A DNA stretch of 64,000 bases, taken from Semisulcospira habei. Taxonomy: Eukaryota; Mollusca; Gastropoda; Semisulcospiridae. Below are positions 11,094 through 21,198 of the stretch, piece after piece (within the stretch, counting starts at the first letter, position 1; each line of letters begins with the position of its first letter). A program made the position numbers and the translations under genes. The stretch spans positions 160,378,364-160,442,363 of the forward strand of contig BTPG01000007.1 of NCBI GenBank assembly GCA_036245525.1, read 5' to 3'. The notes beneath the pieces were generated by a model. That model saw only the letters and a program-made list of their open reading frames with translations. It searched no databases and had not been told where the DNA came from.

Positions 11094-11489
11094 CCCCACC
11101 CGGGTCTGCCCTGGGGGACTTGGGTGGGGTTAGGTATTTTTTAGTTCCCAGGGTCACCCTGGTCAGCCCCACAGGGTGGGGTTTTCTCTCTATTCTGGGG
11201 CATGTGTTTCTGTCTACCCGAGGTCCATTCACCTGTATTTGCCTTTTTTAAACTCTCCCTACTGTCTGCACTGCCTGTAGCTCTTGATATTGGATGTGTG
11301 TTGCTAAATGGTCTTAGCTTTATTTAGGCCCCATGTGTTAGGTTTATTTAATGTGTTTGACCGGCTGGCGACATACATTCAATGTTCTGTTTAGTTGGTT
11401 GTTTTTTTTCACAAGCAGTGCAGGCACGTCCTGAGAAAGCCTTGTTGCTGTCGGGACGTTAAGCAATGTACAATCAATCAATCAATCAA
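11094..11489 (+). mobile_element. AATC retroposon, full-length, with TSD
   Basis: Flanked by AAAAATAAAAGA. It has the ACCCGAGGTCC variant and the GTGTTAGG/CAATGTTCTG subfamily bases. From 11490 to 11748 there is an unassigned stretch containing GAAGACGTTAAGCC, another GACGTTAA tail-like motif. Confidence 0.93.
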
Positions 11490-11748
11490 AAATAAAAGAT
11501 GTGATTTTCTGATCATGTCAGTGAGCGGCTCGCAACATACATTCAGTTTCAAGTTTTGGTTTTTGCTCGGTGTGAAAACTCGAGTCTGCCATTGGCCGCA
11601 CTATGCCTATTGTGGCCGGTGTGATTATTTGCTAACTGGATAATTTCCTGTGAAGACGTTAAGCCAAGCACTAACGGAGGGTCTTGAAATTGGCATTTAG
11701 CATACATGTGCATTAAGGATAGGTCAGTGCGGTCCATTTTGTATTGTA

Positions 11749-12130
11749 CCCCACCCGGGTCTGCCCTGGGGGACTTGGGTGGGGTTAGGTATTTTTTAGT
11801 TCCCAGGGTCACCCTGGTCAGCCCCACAGGGTGGGTTTTTCTCTCTATTCTGGGGCATGTGTTTCTGTCTACCCTTTGTCCATTCACCTGTATTTGCCTT
11901 TTTAAAACTCTCCCTACTGTCTGCACTGCCTGTAGCTCTTGATATTGGATGTGTGTTGCTAAATGGTCTTAGCTTTAGTTAGGCCCCATCTGTTAGGTTT
12001 ATTTAATGTATTTGACCTGCTGGCGACATACATTCAATGTTCTGTTTATTTTTTTTTTCACAAGCAGTGCAGGCACGTCCTGAGAAAGCCTTGTTGCTGT
12101 CGGGACGTTAAGCAATGTACAATCAATCAA
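11749..12130 (+). mobile_element. AATC retroposon, full-length, with TSD
   Basis: Flanked by CCATTTTGTATTGT. The target repeat appears a third time at 12617 after the older units, so this site took at least two insertions. Confidence 0.92.
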
Positions 12131-12143
12131 CCATTTTGTATTG

Positions 12144-12616
12144 TGTATTTAGGCCCCATGTCGTAGGTTTATTTAACGTATTGGACCGGCTGGTGACATA
12201 CATTCAATGTTCTGTTCAGTTTTTTTTTTCACAAGCAGGGTAGGCACGTCCTGAGAATCTTGTTGCTGTCGGGACATTAAGCAATCTGCCCTGGGGGACT
12301 TGGGTGGGGTTAACTACTTAGTTCCCAGGGTCACCCTCGTCAGCCCCACAGGGTGGGTTTTCCTTTCTATTCTGGGGCGCATGTGTTTCTGTCTACCCTT
12401 GGTCCATTCACCTGCATTTTGCTTTTTTAAACTCTCCCTACTGTCTGCGCTGCCTGTAGCTCTTGGTATTGGATATGTGTTGCTAAATGGTCTTGGGTTT
12501 ATATAGCGTATTAGACCGGCTGGCGACATTCAATATTCTGTTCATTTTTTTTTCACAAGCAGTGCAGGCACGACCTGAGAAAGTATTGTCGGGACGTTAA
12601 GCAACGTACAACCAAC
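12144..12616 (+). mobile_element. two truncated, older AATC retroposon units
   Basis: 12144-12285 is a 3' half ending GGGACATTAAGCAAT. 12286-12616 starts at CTGCCCTGGGGGACTTGG and ends GTACAACCAACCATT. Older variants (TAACTACTTAGTT, ATTAGACCGG, CAATATTCTG) mark an earlier wave. Confidence 0.8.
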
Positions 12617-13185
12617 CATTTTGTATTGTGAAGAGCATTTCATTTTTGCAATTAACCCCTTCCCTGCCTCTGTACGTAAAGTGTACGTGCATTTTTGTTT
12701 CTGAAATATTGGTTCGTTCAATGACCAAAAGCCGACACCGTCCAAGGAACATGGGTACAATATGGCCTCGGCACGAGGCACAGATCCTCAACCCCCGCAG
12801 TTGCGGGAGCTCAAAACGATCTATGTATTTTGCCGTTGTATGGAGTTCACTTTTTTCAGTGAAGGGGTCAAGTCTTGGCTTTTGAATTTTTGTATAGCAG
12901 TGATTTCACGTAAAGTAGGCGTGTAAAACTCTTGAAAACTGAAAATCATGTAGCTGATGCTAGACCTTTGGGAATCAGAAATTGGTCAATTGCATGTTTT
13001 GACAAAAACGGTGTATTAAAAACCTAGACAAACGTGATATTCCATGTTTTGTCCAGACGCTTAAACCACGATTTTCGTTTTAACACAAACCAGTTAGACC
13101 GAATTCTGATTTCCAGAAATGTCTCAATTGTTCCACCTACTTGCATAGATATTATGAAGTAAGCAGTGTAAGAATAGTATGCGCT
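12617..13185. other. non-coding intronic sequence with a degraded palindrome
   Basis: 12781-12827 contains CAGATCCTCAACCCCCGCAG and its partly matching reverse arm, a decayed member of the CATAGATCCTCATGAG palindromes. Nothing else recognised. Confidence 0.5.
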
Positions 13186-13910
13186 CCCCACCCGGGTCTG
13201 CCCTGGGGGACTTGGGTGGGGTTAGGTATTTTTTAGTTCCCAGGGTCACCCTGGTCAGCCCCACAGGGTGAGTTTTTCTCTCTATTCTGGGGCATGTGTT
13301 TCTGTCTACCCTTGGTCCATTCACCTGTATTTGCCTTTTTAAAACTCTCCCTACTGTCTGCACTGCCTGTAGCTCTTGATATTGGATGTGTGTTGCTAAA
13401 TGGTCTTAGCTTTATTTAGGCCCCATGTGTTAGGTTTATTTAATGTATTTGACCGGCTGGCGACATACATTCAATGTTCTGTTTATTTTTTTTTTTCACA
13501 AGCAGTGCAGGCACGTCCTGAGAAAGCCTTGTTGCTGTCGGGACGTTAAGCAATGTACAATCAATACAATCAATCCCAGGGTCACCCTGGTCAGCCCCAC
13601 AGGGTGGGTTTTTCTCTCTATTCTGGGGCATGTGTTTCTGTCTACCCTTTGTCCATTCACCTGTATTTGCCTTTTTAAAACTCTCCCTACTGTCTGCACT
13701 GCCTGTAGCTCTTGATATTGGATGTGTGTTGCTAAATGGTCTTAGCTTTATTTATGCCCCATGTTGTAGGTTTATTTAACGTATTTGACCGGCTGGCGAC
13801 ATACATTCAATTTTCTGTTTAGTTTTTTTTCACAAGCAGTGCAGGCACGTCCTGAGAAAGCCTTGTTGCTGTCGGGACGTTAAGCAATGTACAATCAATC
13901 AATCAATCAA
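13186..13910 (+). mobile_element. AATC retroposon head-to-tail dimer
   Basis: A full unit (13186-13575) is joined through its AATC tail to a 5'-truncated unit starting CCCAGGGTCACC (13576-13910). A single duplication, TAGTATGCG, flanks the pair, so the dimer may have entered as one event. The same junction occurs at 42741. Confidence 0.9.
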
Positions 13911-14018
13911 TAGTATGCGTGATCATTTTCATGTTTGCTGTTGGCACAATAATTTTACTGACTTGTGGAAAGTCTAATTGATTTAAACAGTCATATTTAT
14001 GGCCATTTTCTGTTTCAG

Positions 14019-14078
14019 TAACAGCAAACCCCGCAGACTGTTACTTTAGCAACTCCGGCACGGTCAGCTACTACTTAG
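14019..14078 (+). CDS. candidate internal exon, partner of 6760-6769
   Basis: It is preceded by a pyrimidine tract and TTTCAG and followed by GTGAGC. Joined to the first exon it reads MNKVTANPADCYFSNS and then GTVSYYLG, with no stop and ending in phase 1. The 7.2-kb intron between the two exons is packed with retroposons. No downstream exon was located and no family is recognised. Phase agreement and splice signals argue for a real host gene; the short length keeps confidence low. Confidence 0.4.
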
Positions 14079-14352
14079 GTGAGCTCTTTTTTTTTTATAT
14101 TTGCTAATCGCTTTCAGCCAGGGTTGTTTGAGTTGGCTTTTCCAAAAGTGAGTCTTTCATCTGTATTCTGTGGTGTTAGTGAAATTTTGCGCTGCATGCA
14201 GTCATTTACTTTGATGCAGTTGTACTCGTATTGGTGGCTGCTTGCACAAGAGGCTTTGCAAAACGGACCCACATATTTTAAATTGAATGGTGCCACGCCC
14301 CAGCCTGTGCACAAAAACCTTTCCGGTCTCGAATAGTCTCGTAATGGTGTAC

Positions 14353-14744
14353 CCCCACCCGGGTCTGCCCTGGGGTACTTGGGTGGGGTTAGGTATTTTT
14401 TAGTTCCCAGGGTCACCCTGGTCAGCCCCACAGGATGGGTTTTTCTCTCTATTCTGGGGCATGTGTTTCTGTCTACCCTTTGTTCATTCACCTGTATTTG
14501 CCTTTTTAAAACTCTCCCTACTGTCTGCACTGCCTGTAGCTCTTGATATTGGATGTGTGTTGCTAAATGGTCTTAGCTTTATTTAGGCCCCATGTGTTAG
14601 GTTTATTTACCGTATTTGACCGGCTGGCGACATACATTCAATGTTCTGTTTATTTTTTATTTTTTCACAAGCAGTGCAGGCACGTCCTGAGAAAGCCTTG
14701 TTGCTGTCGGGACGTTAAGCAATGTACAATCAATACAATCAATC
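14353..14744 (+). mobile_element. AATC retroposon, full-length, with TSD
   Basis: Flanked by GTAATGGTGTACC on both sides. The tail carries an irregular ACAATCAATACAATC. 14745-15033 after it has no recognised feature. Confidence 0.93.
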
Positions 14745-15033
14745 GTAATGGTGTACCATTGGTGGATGTTGCGCCCCAGGCTGTGCCTCGCCCAAGCCTG
14801 TGCACAGATGGTTTTCCGGTCTCGAATTAATCACGTGACCAATGGAACACCTTGAGACACTTTCCTTCGCTTATATCCAATTACCGCGAATAACACAAAA
14901 CGCACACTTAAATCGTAAAAAAATCGTGATTTACTTGCACAGATTTAATTTAAACAAATGGCACAATAAACGGTGCGCCATCCATCATTGTGCCAATTAT
15001 ATGGGTTAAGTTTTCAGCTCCGATGCGATGGCC

Positions 15034-15410
15034 CCCCACCCGGGTCTGCCCTGGGGGACTTGGGTGGGGTTAACTACTTTTTAGTTCAGGGTCACCCTGG
15101 TCAGCCCCACAGGGTGGGGGTTTTTCTCTATTCTGGGGCATCTCTGTCTACCCGTGGTCCATTCACCTGTATATTCCTATTTTAAACTCTCCCTACTGTC
15201 TGCGCTGCCTGTAGCTCTTGATATTGGATGTGTTGCTAAATGGTCTTGGCCTTATTTAGGCCCCTTATCGTAGGTTTATTTAACGTATTGGACCGGCTGG
15301 CGACATACATTCAATATTCTGTTTAGGGTTTTTTTCACAAGCAGTGCAGGCACGTCCTGAGAAAGCCTTGTTGCTGTCGGGACGTTAAGCAATGTACAAT
15401 CAATCAATCA
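15034..15410 (+). mobile_element. AATC retroposon, older subfamily
   Basis: It has the TAACTACTTTTTAGTT and CAATATTCTG variants and several small deletions. Target duplication not clear. Confidence 0.88.
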
Positions 15411-15417
15411 TTGATGG

Positions 15418-15445
15418 ATGTGTGTTGCTAAATGGTCTTAGCTTA
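15418..15445 (+). mobile_element. AATC retroposon fragment cut by an LTR
   Basis: TGTGTTGCTAAATGGTCTTA is retroposon mid-sequence. It stops exactly where the TG...CA LTR begins, indicating that the LTR element landed in a retroposon copy or recombined there. Confidence 0.65.
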
Positions 15446-16338
15446 TGTTACGTGGTAAAATCGTGGTCGTAGAAATAACTACACCAAGCGCACACACGTA
15501 GAGTTCTTTTAAATAAACCTCATTCAGCTGCAATCCGTCACACGTGGCTTAAGGATGTAGACAATACTGGAGTAACAGTTCCAACAATATTTTATTACAG
15601 CGATGCGGTCTCCACGAAATGCGTTCACAAATGCTCCAACAATAGTACAAAGTCTTAGCTTTGACACAATGCGTATCTCATACAATGTACATCACCATTC
15701 ACTGCATAACTACGTTACTGAAAATGAAGCACGATATCTTGCGCACTCTCTCGCAATGTCAATACACTGCAATTATACAACTGAACAATGTACCGACACT
15801 GTTACATCGCAATTTTACAACTGAACGATGTACACAGGTGCTTCCTAGCACGACTCTTTTATAGTGTTATGTTTTCCAGAAAAATCAAGCAAAATCGTAC
15901 AACACAGCCAACCAAAACACAGTACGTAAATAAAACTCAAAGGTACATTCTTACTGGAACAATCTGTAAATATCTGTCTACCATCTTCAACACCTATGTT
16001 AGGTAAATCCCCGGCGCGCCATGACGTCACACAAAAGTAGGCCAGACAGGTCACGACCTTGCCCGCTTTAACGTGGTAAACACGCGATCGGTGCATTAGT
16101 ACTGAAAGCTAAGCTACACGCTCGCAGTAAACAAATGAATATTCGAGCTGCGTCTAGACTTTTCCTGACTCATCTCCGTACGGCAACAGATAATCAACAT
16201 CGCACTATTTATAAACGAAAATGAAATTCACTGAAAAGATATGTGATTCGAAATCATGATAGCTCAAATAAAACATCGGATCGCTTCCTACGATTTATGC
16301 ATGCACGCTCTAACAGAACACAACCACAATCGTTAACA
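15446..16338 (-). repeat. LTR of a Ty3/gypsy-like element (893 bp)
   Basis: Read on the minus strand it starts TGTTAACGATTG and ends CCACGTAACA, the usual TG...CA. It contains CACTATAAAAGAG (a TATA box, near 15860) and AATAAAAT (a polyadenylation signal, near 15590) in the right order for U3-R-U5. A polypurine tract directly precedes it at 16341-16362. No second LTR was found in the window. Confidence 0.65.
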
Positions 16339-16340
16339 TT

Positions 16341-16362
16341 ACCCCCCCCCCCCCCCCTTTTA
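16341..16362 (-). promoter_or_regulatory. polypurine tract of the LTR element
   Basis: On the minus strand CTAAAAGGGGGGGGGG and following G residues lie immediately upstream of the LTR start, where plus-strand priming occurs in LTR retrotransposons. The stretch 16363-16609 is AT-rich and unassigned. Confidence 0.55.
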
Positions 16363-16609
16363 GAACGAAGTTTCACAAAATTTCTTAAATCCAAAAATAC
16401 GGTTGTGGATGTGTTAATCTACACAGAACCTTAAGCAAATACAATTTCACAACAAATTAAATCAAGTTAACTACTTAAAATAATTAACTCGGTTCTTTTA
16501 AAATGTCGCGAATGAAAATATGCTCCTTTAAACTGTCCTGATCACAAATGTGTCTTTTTAAATTCTCATGGACACCAAAAATGTTTCTTTAAAACTGTTC
16601 TGCACACAC

Positions 16610-17008
16610 CCCCACCCGGGTCTGCCCTGGGGGACTTGGGTGGGGTTAGGTACTTTTTAGTTCCCATGGTCACCCTGGTCAGCCCCACAGGGTGAGTTTT
16701 TCTCTCTATTCTGGGGCATGTGTTTCTGTCTACCCGAGGTCCATTCACCTGTATTTGCCTTTTTAAAAATATCCCTATTGTCTGCACTGCCTGTAGCTTT
16801 TGATATTGGATGTGTGTTGCTAAATGGTCTTAGCTTTATTTAGGCCCCATGTGTTAGGTTTATTTAACGTATTTGACCGGCTGGCGACATACATTCAATG
16901 TTCTGTTTAGGTTTTTTTTTTTTTTTTTCACAAGTAGTGCAGGCACGTCCTGAGAAAGCCTTGTTGCTGTCGGGACGTTAAGCAATGTACAATCAATCAA
17001 TCAATCAA
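16610..17008 (+). mobile_element. AATC retroposon, full-length, with TSD
   Basis: Flanked by TGTTCTGCACAC. It has a long T-run in the distal part and three tail AATC repeats. Inserted in the decayed gypsy element. Confidence 0.93.
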
Positions 17009-17127
17009 TGTTCTGCACACAATCCGCTTGGAAGTTCTGCGAACCCTTGATTAAACTAAAAATGTCAAAGTTCACTCCTGGAACAATATCAAATCATGAG
17101 ATACAGTTCCGACTCACAGTTCACAGT

Positions 17128-17507
17128 CCCCACCCGGGTCTGCCCTGGGGGACTTGGGTGGGGTTAGGTATTTTTTAGTTCCCAGGGTCACCCTGGTCAG
17201 CCCCACAGGGTGGGTTTTTCTCTCTATTCTGGGGCATGTGTTTCTGTCTACCCTTTGTCCATTCACCTGTATTTGCCTTTTTAAAACTCTCCCTGTCTGC
17301 ACTGCCTGTAGCTCTTGATGTTGGATGTGTGTTGCTAGACGGTCTTAGCTTTATTTAGGCCCCATGTTGTAGGTTTATTTAACGTATTTGACCGGCTGGC
17401 GACATACATTCAATTTTCTGTTTAGTTTTTTTTTTTCACAAGCAGTGCAGGCACGTCCTGAGAAAGCCTTGTTGCTGTCGGGACGTTAAGCAATGTACAA
17501 TCAATCA
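17128..17507 (+). mobile_element. AATC retroposon, full-length, with TSD
   Basis: Flanked by ACAGTTCACAGT. It has a small deletion at CTCCCTGTCTGC. GTTGTAGG/CAATTTTCTG subfamily. Confidence 0.93.
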
Positions 17508-17512
17508 ACAGT

Positions 17513-18430
17513 TCACAGTTCAAAGGTTACTGGTCCTGGATCAAACACTGTCGGCTTGTGTAAAGTATGAAAGCCCAAACACACCAAATTAGATTTTTCC
17601 GGTTTCTTCGCGATGACCACTGGCGATCTGGAATCTGACTCCAGGTCCGGTGTATCGCCAACATTCTTCCTCATTCCCTCATGTTGCGAAGCAGACGACA
17701 CGGCTCGTCACGAAATGGCTCGTTCGATGTCAGATTAACCTCGTGCTGGACTGTTTGTTGTCCCCGGATCAGGTGTAAACCGACGCTTGAATTCTTGAGT
17801 TAGGACGCGCAACTCTTCTCGTTGAGTCTGGGTCAGATTCTGTCCGAACTGGATATCTTCTACATCCTTGTAGCGAATTTCGTTAAGGTCAAACAGGTTT
17901 TCGTCATCTCGTCTTTCGGTGTCAACAGACACACTGACGCAGCGTTTTGCGGTTCACACCGACGACTCTTCTCGATATACTCCGTCAGTGAATTCAGTCA
18001 GCATTCGTTCTGTTGTCGACTTTAACTCTGTAGTCTGATATCAACCACTGTCAGACACGCATGGTCTTCTGTCCAACATGTCCAGCGGCAGACGGCGAAT
18101 TTCAGTGTCGTGTTCAGGCCGCAATCTGTCAAGCTGGTTCTGATGATTGATCTTCAGATCTTGCTCCCGTTCATGTCGATCCTGCCCTCCATCGAAATCT
18201 TCGACCTTTTGACTTTTATGTTCATACACCAGATTTTGGTTATCTCTCTCCCTATCCTCCTCCCGCAGCTCCATCTCCTATCAGAGGAGCCCCGTCTTGC
18301 TCGAATCCCTCGTTCTCCCTGCCTCCCGGCCACCCAGTTCGACCACCCTGGCGGCGCTCGACATCGTGCTGTCCAACCCCTGTGCTTGTTTTTGCCGCAG
18401 ACTGTGGACGGTTGCTCGTTGTTCCACTGC
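17513..18430 (-). pseudogene. decayed Ty3/gypsy gag-pol fragment
   Basis: Minus-strand reading with frameshifts. 18274-18041 encodes a charged coiled-coil-like stretch (ELREEDRERDNQNLVYEHK), comparable to the gag N-terminus at 54.4-55.2 kb. 17932-17735 reads LTQTQREELRVLTQEFKRRF then TPDPGTTN, the segment just before reverse transcriptase. 17701-17513 reads SRSPVVIAKKPEKSN and HKPTVFDPGPV, which aligns with the conserved S.SP.V.V.KK and LN..T..D..P blocks of Ty3/gypsy RT. Several stops separate the pieces, and most of gag, protease, catalytic RT and integrase are gone. The LTR at 15446-16338 is on the same strand and probably the same element. Confidence 0.7.
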
Positions 18431-18437
18431 CTACCCT

Positions 18438-18818
18438 CCCCACCCGGGTCTGCCCTGGGGGACTTGGGTGGGGTTAGGTACTTTTTAGTTCCCAGGGTCA
18501 CCCTGGTCAGCCCCACAGGGTGAGTTTTTCTCTCTATTCTGGGGCATGTGTTTCTGTCTACCCGAGGTCCATTCACCTGTATTTGCCTTTTTAAAACTCT
18601 CCCTACTGTCTGCACTGCCTGTAGCTCTTGATATTGGATGTGTGTTGCTAAATGGTCTTTGCTTTATTTAGGCCCCATGTGTTAGGTTTATTTAACGTAT
18701 TTGACCGGCTGGCGACATACATTCAATGTTCTGTTTATTTTTTTTTTTCACAAGCAGTGCAGGCACGTCCTGAGAAAGCCTTGTTGCTGTCGGGACGTTA
18801 AGCAATGTACAATCAATC
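18438..18818 (+). mobile_element. AATC retroposon at the LINE 5' edge, with TSD
   Basis: Flanked by CCACTGCCTACCC. It separates the gypsy remnant from the first bases of LINE copy 1, so it landed on or next to the LINE-target junction. Confidence 0.93.
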
Positions 18819-19463
18819 CACTGCCTACCCGGCACCGGCGTCCTCGTGGTGTAGGTGGGTAGTCCGCTCAGTCCCTGACTGAGTGGGCTAGCAGACGGGT
18901 GCCATCTTTGTCCAGGATTAGGACTTGATGTCAACAGATGTTCAGCCTTTTCACTGGTCCGGTTTTTAAGGAGCTGTGCTAACCCAGGTCGTACCATGTT
19001 GGATTGGTCCTTAAAAATACTCGTGACTTTTTGGTCCTTTGGATCCCAAGTGTTTGCCGTGCTTGGAGACCCGTGTCGGGGGAGAAGAGGATCCTGGTGG
19101 CTGAAACACTCCACTTTGGCCTTGACTTCTGCCTAAACGGGAGGCTAGTCGTACCGGCCTAGTCAATCGGCTCTTGTCACGTTGAGCCCTATCCCACTGT
19201 TGACATACGGGTTGCTATACGGAGCACCATGCTATATAGCCTTTGCTGCTGATTAGGTGCGTTACGCCAGTATTCCCCTGCATTCAACGGTGTGATAGAA
19301 GACGGTGGCTCAAACGGTTCAATCGGGCTTACCCCCTTGAGTATATCTTTCGGGCAGTCGCCATTGTGCGTCGGCTGGAGACCCGCCGACAGTTGCACTT
19401 TCCCTTGTTGGGCTTGGTGGCGGGCGGGGACCCCCGGGGGATGAATATCTCTACTAATATAAT

Positions 19464-20819
19464 ATGGATAAAACAACCAAAACTAGCACAGAAACGGCAT
19501 ATAGACAACAAATTTGAACATGACAGTGATTCAGACTGAGGAAGCGACGCCTCAGGCGTCGGCCGTATGGCCTCGCTTCCTCATTGTCCATAGCAAGATG
19601 AAGGAGAAACCAGTTACCAAGCTGCATCCTTTTCTGGTGGGGGAGACCCTCAGGAGCCGTGTTGGCAGGCCTGACGCCCAGCGCCTCAGGTCTGGTGACT
19701 TGCTGGTGGAGTGCCGTACTCGGGCACACTCCAGCGGGCTACTGGGGCTCTCTTCCATCGGAGACACTCCTGTGGAAGTCACACCCCACAAAACTATGAA
19801 TTCGTCAAGAGGCGTAATCAAAGATCAAGCTTTGGCAGAACTGTCAGAAGATGAACTTGTAAGGAACCTTAAGTCTCAGGGGGTGACTTGCGTCAGGCGC
19901 TTCGCTTCCAAGCGAGGTGGTGGGGAGATCCGTCTCCCTACCATCATCCTGACGTTTGGCACCCCCACCCCTCCTACTACCATCTGGGGAGGTTACTACT
20001 CCCTGAGAGTGGAAAAAGTACGTCCCTCTTCCCCTCCGGTGCTTTAAGTGCCAAAAGTATGGCCATGGGCAGAAGACATGCCGTCAGGCAGAGGCTTCAT
20101 GCGCCCGTTGCACTAGGCCCGGACACTCTGCTGAGTCCTGCACAGCCACCCCCGTGTGTGTGAATTGCCAGGGGGCGCATATGGCTTCGGATAAGAAATG
20201 CCCTCGTTGGATATCCGAGTGCAAGATTCAGCAGGTGCGTGTGGAAAAGGGGTTGTCCTTTCTGGATGCCAAAAAACTGGTTGAAGGCCCTGGTGCAGCT
20301 ACGGCTGCCCCAACCTCTAACACCTCAGTGTATACTTTTAGTGCAGCGGTGGCAGGCAAGCGCCCCACCAAAGACTTTTCATGTCAGACCCCAACTTCTT
20401 GGTTGGGGGCGGAGCCTCGGCTCATCTCGCCCCTGGAGAGTAACCCTCCTCCGGTGGTGACAAGGAGCCAGGGAACGCAGAAGGCGGACACTGCCGGTCC
20501 GGTTATGCCGCCTTCTGTTGCCCCTAAGCCTCAGCCCCCACCCAAACCTGTTAGTCAACTCCAAAGGCTTCTGGCTCTGGTCAGCCTTCTAAGGCCGCTA
20601 ACTCTAGCGGCAGGAACGCTGCCCAGGACCAGAAGTCTAAGAAATCTATGGGACCGCTGTGCGCACGGGCCCAGAAGGGGAACACAGATGTCCCCCTTCA
20701 AAACAAATATGCTGCACTGGAGGAGCGGATGGAGGGAGTGGAAGTTGTTGTTGCTGATGCTGCGGCAGCTTCACCCCCTTCCCCCCCTTCTTCTTCCCCC
20801 TTCACCCCCTTCCTCTCCG
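19464..20819 (+). pseudogene. LINE copy 1 ORF1 (gag-like, zinc knuckles)
   Basis: Nucleic-acid-binding ORF1 protein of an I-type LINE. After a broken start, the frame at 19514-20047 carries the conserved N-terminal block (TPQASAVWPRFLIVHSK). A one-base insertion in a GAAAAAG run near 20011 shifts the frame. The knuckle region follows at about 20048-20210: CFKCQKYGHGQKTC, CARCTRPGHSAESC and CVNCQGAHMASDKKC. A second frameshift near 20555, also present in copy 2, separates the Pro-rich linker from the C-terminal coiled-coil-like segment (KYAALEERMEGVEV). Confidence 0.8.
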
Positions 20820-20822
20820 ACC

Positions 20823-21198
20823 CCCCACCCGGGTCTGCCCTGGGGGACTTGGGTGGGGTTAGGTATTTTTTAGTTCCCAGGGTCACCCTGGTCAGCCCCA
20901 CAGGGTGGGTTTTTCTCTCTATTCTGGGGCATGTGTTTCTGTCTACCCTTTGTCCATTCACCTGTATTTGCCTTTTTAAAACTCTCCCTACTGTCTGCAC
21001 TGCCTGTAGCTCTTGATATTGGATGTGTGTTGCTAAATGGTCTTAGCTTTATTTATGCCCCATGTTGTAGGTTTATTTAATGTATTTGACCGGCTGGCGA
21101 CATACATTCAATTTTCTGTTTAGTTTTTTTTCACAAGCAGTGCAGGCACGTCCTGAGAAAGCCTTGTTGCTGTCGGGACGTTAAGCAATGTACAATCA
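20823..21198 (+). mobile_element. AATC retroposon inside LINE ORF1
   Basis: Imperfect target duplication CCCTTCCTCTCCGA / CCCTTCTTCTCCGA. GTTGTAGG/CAATTTTCTG subfamily. Copy 2 carries a different-subfamily unit almost at the same base (58774). Confidence 0.92.
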
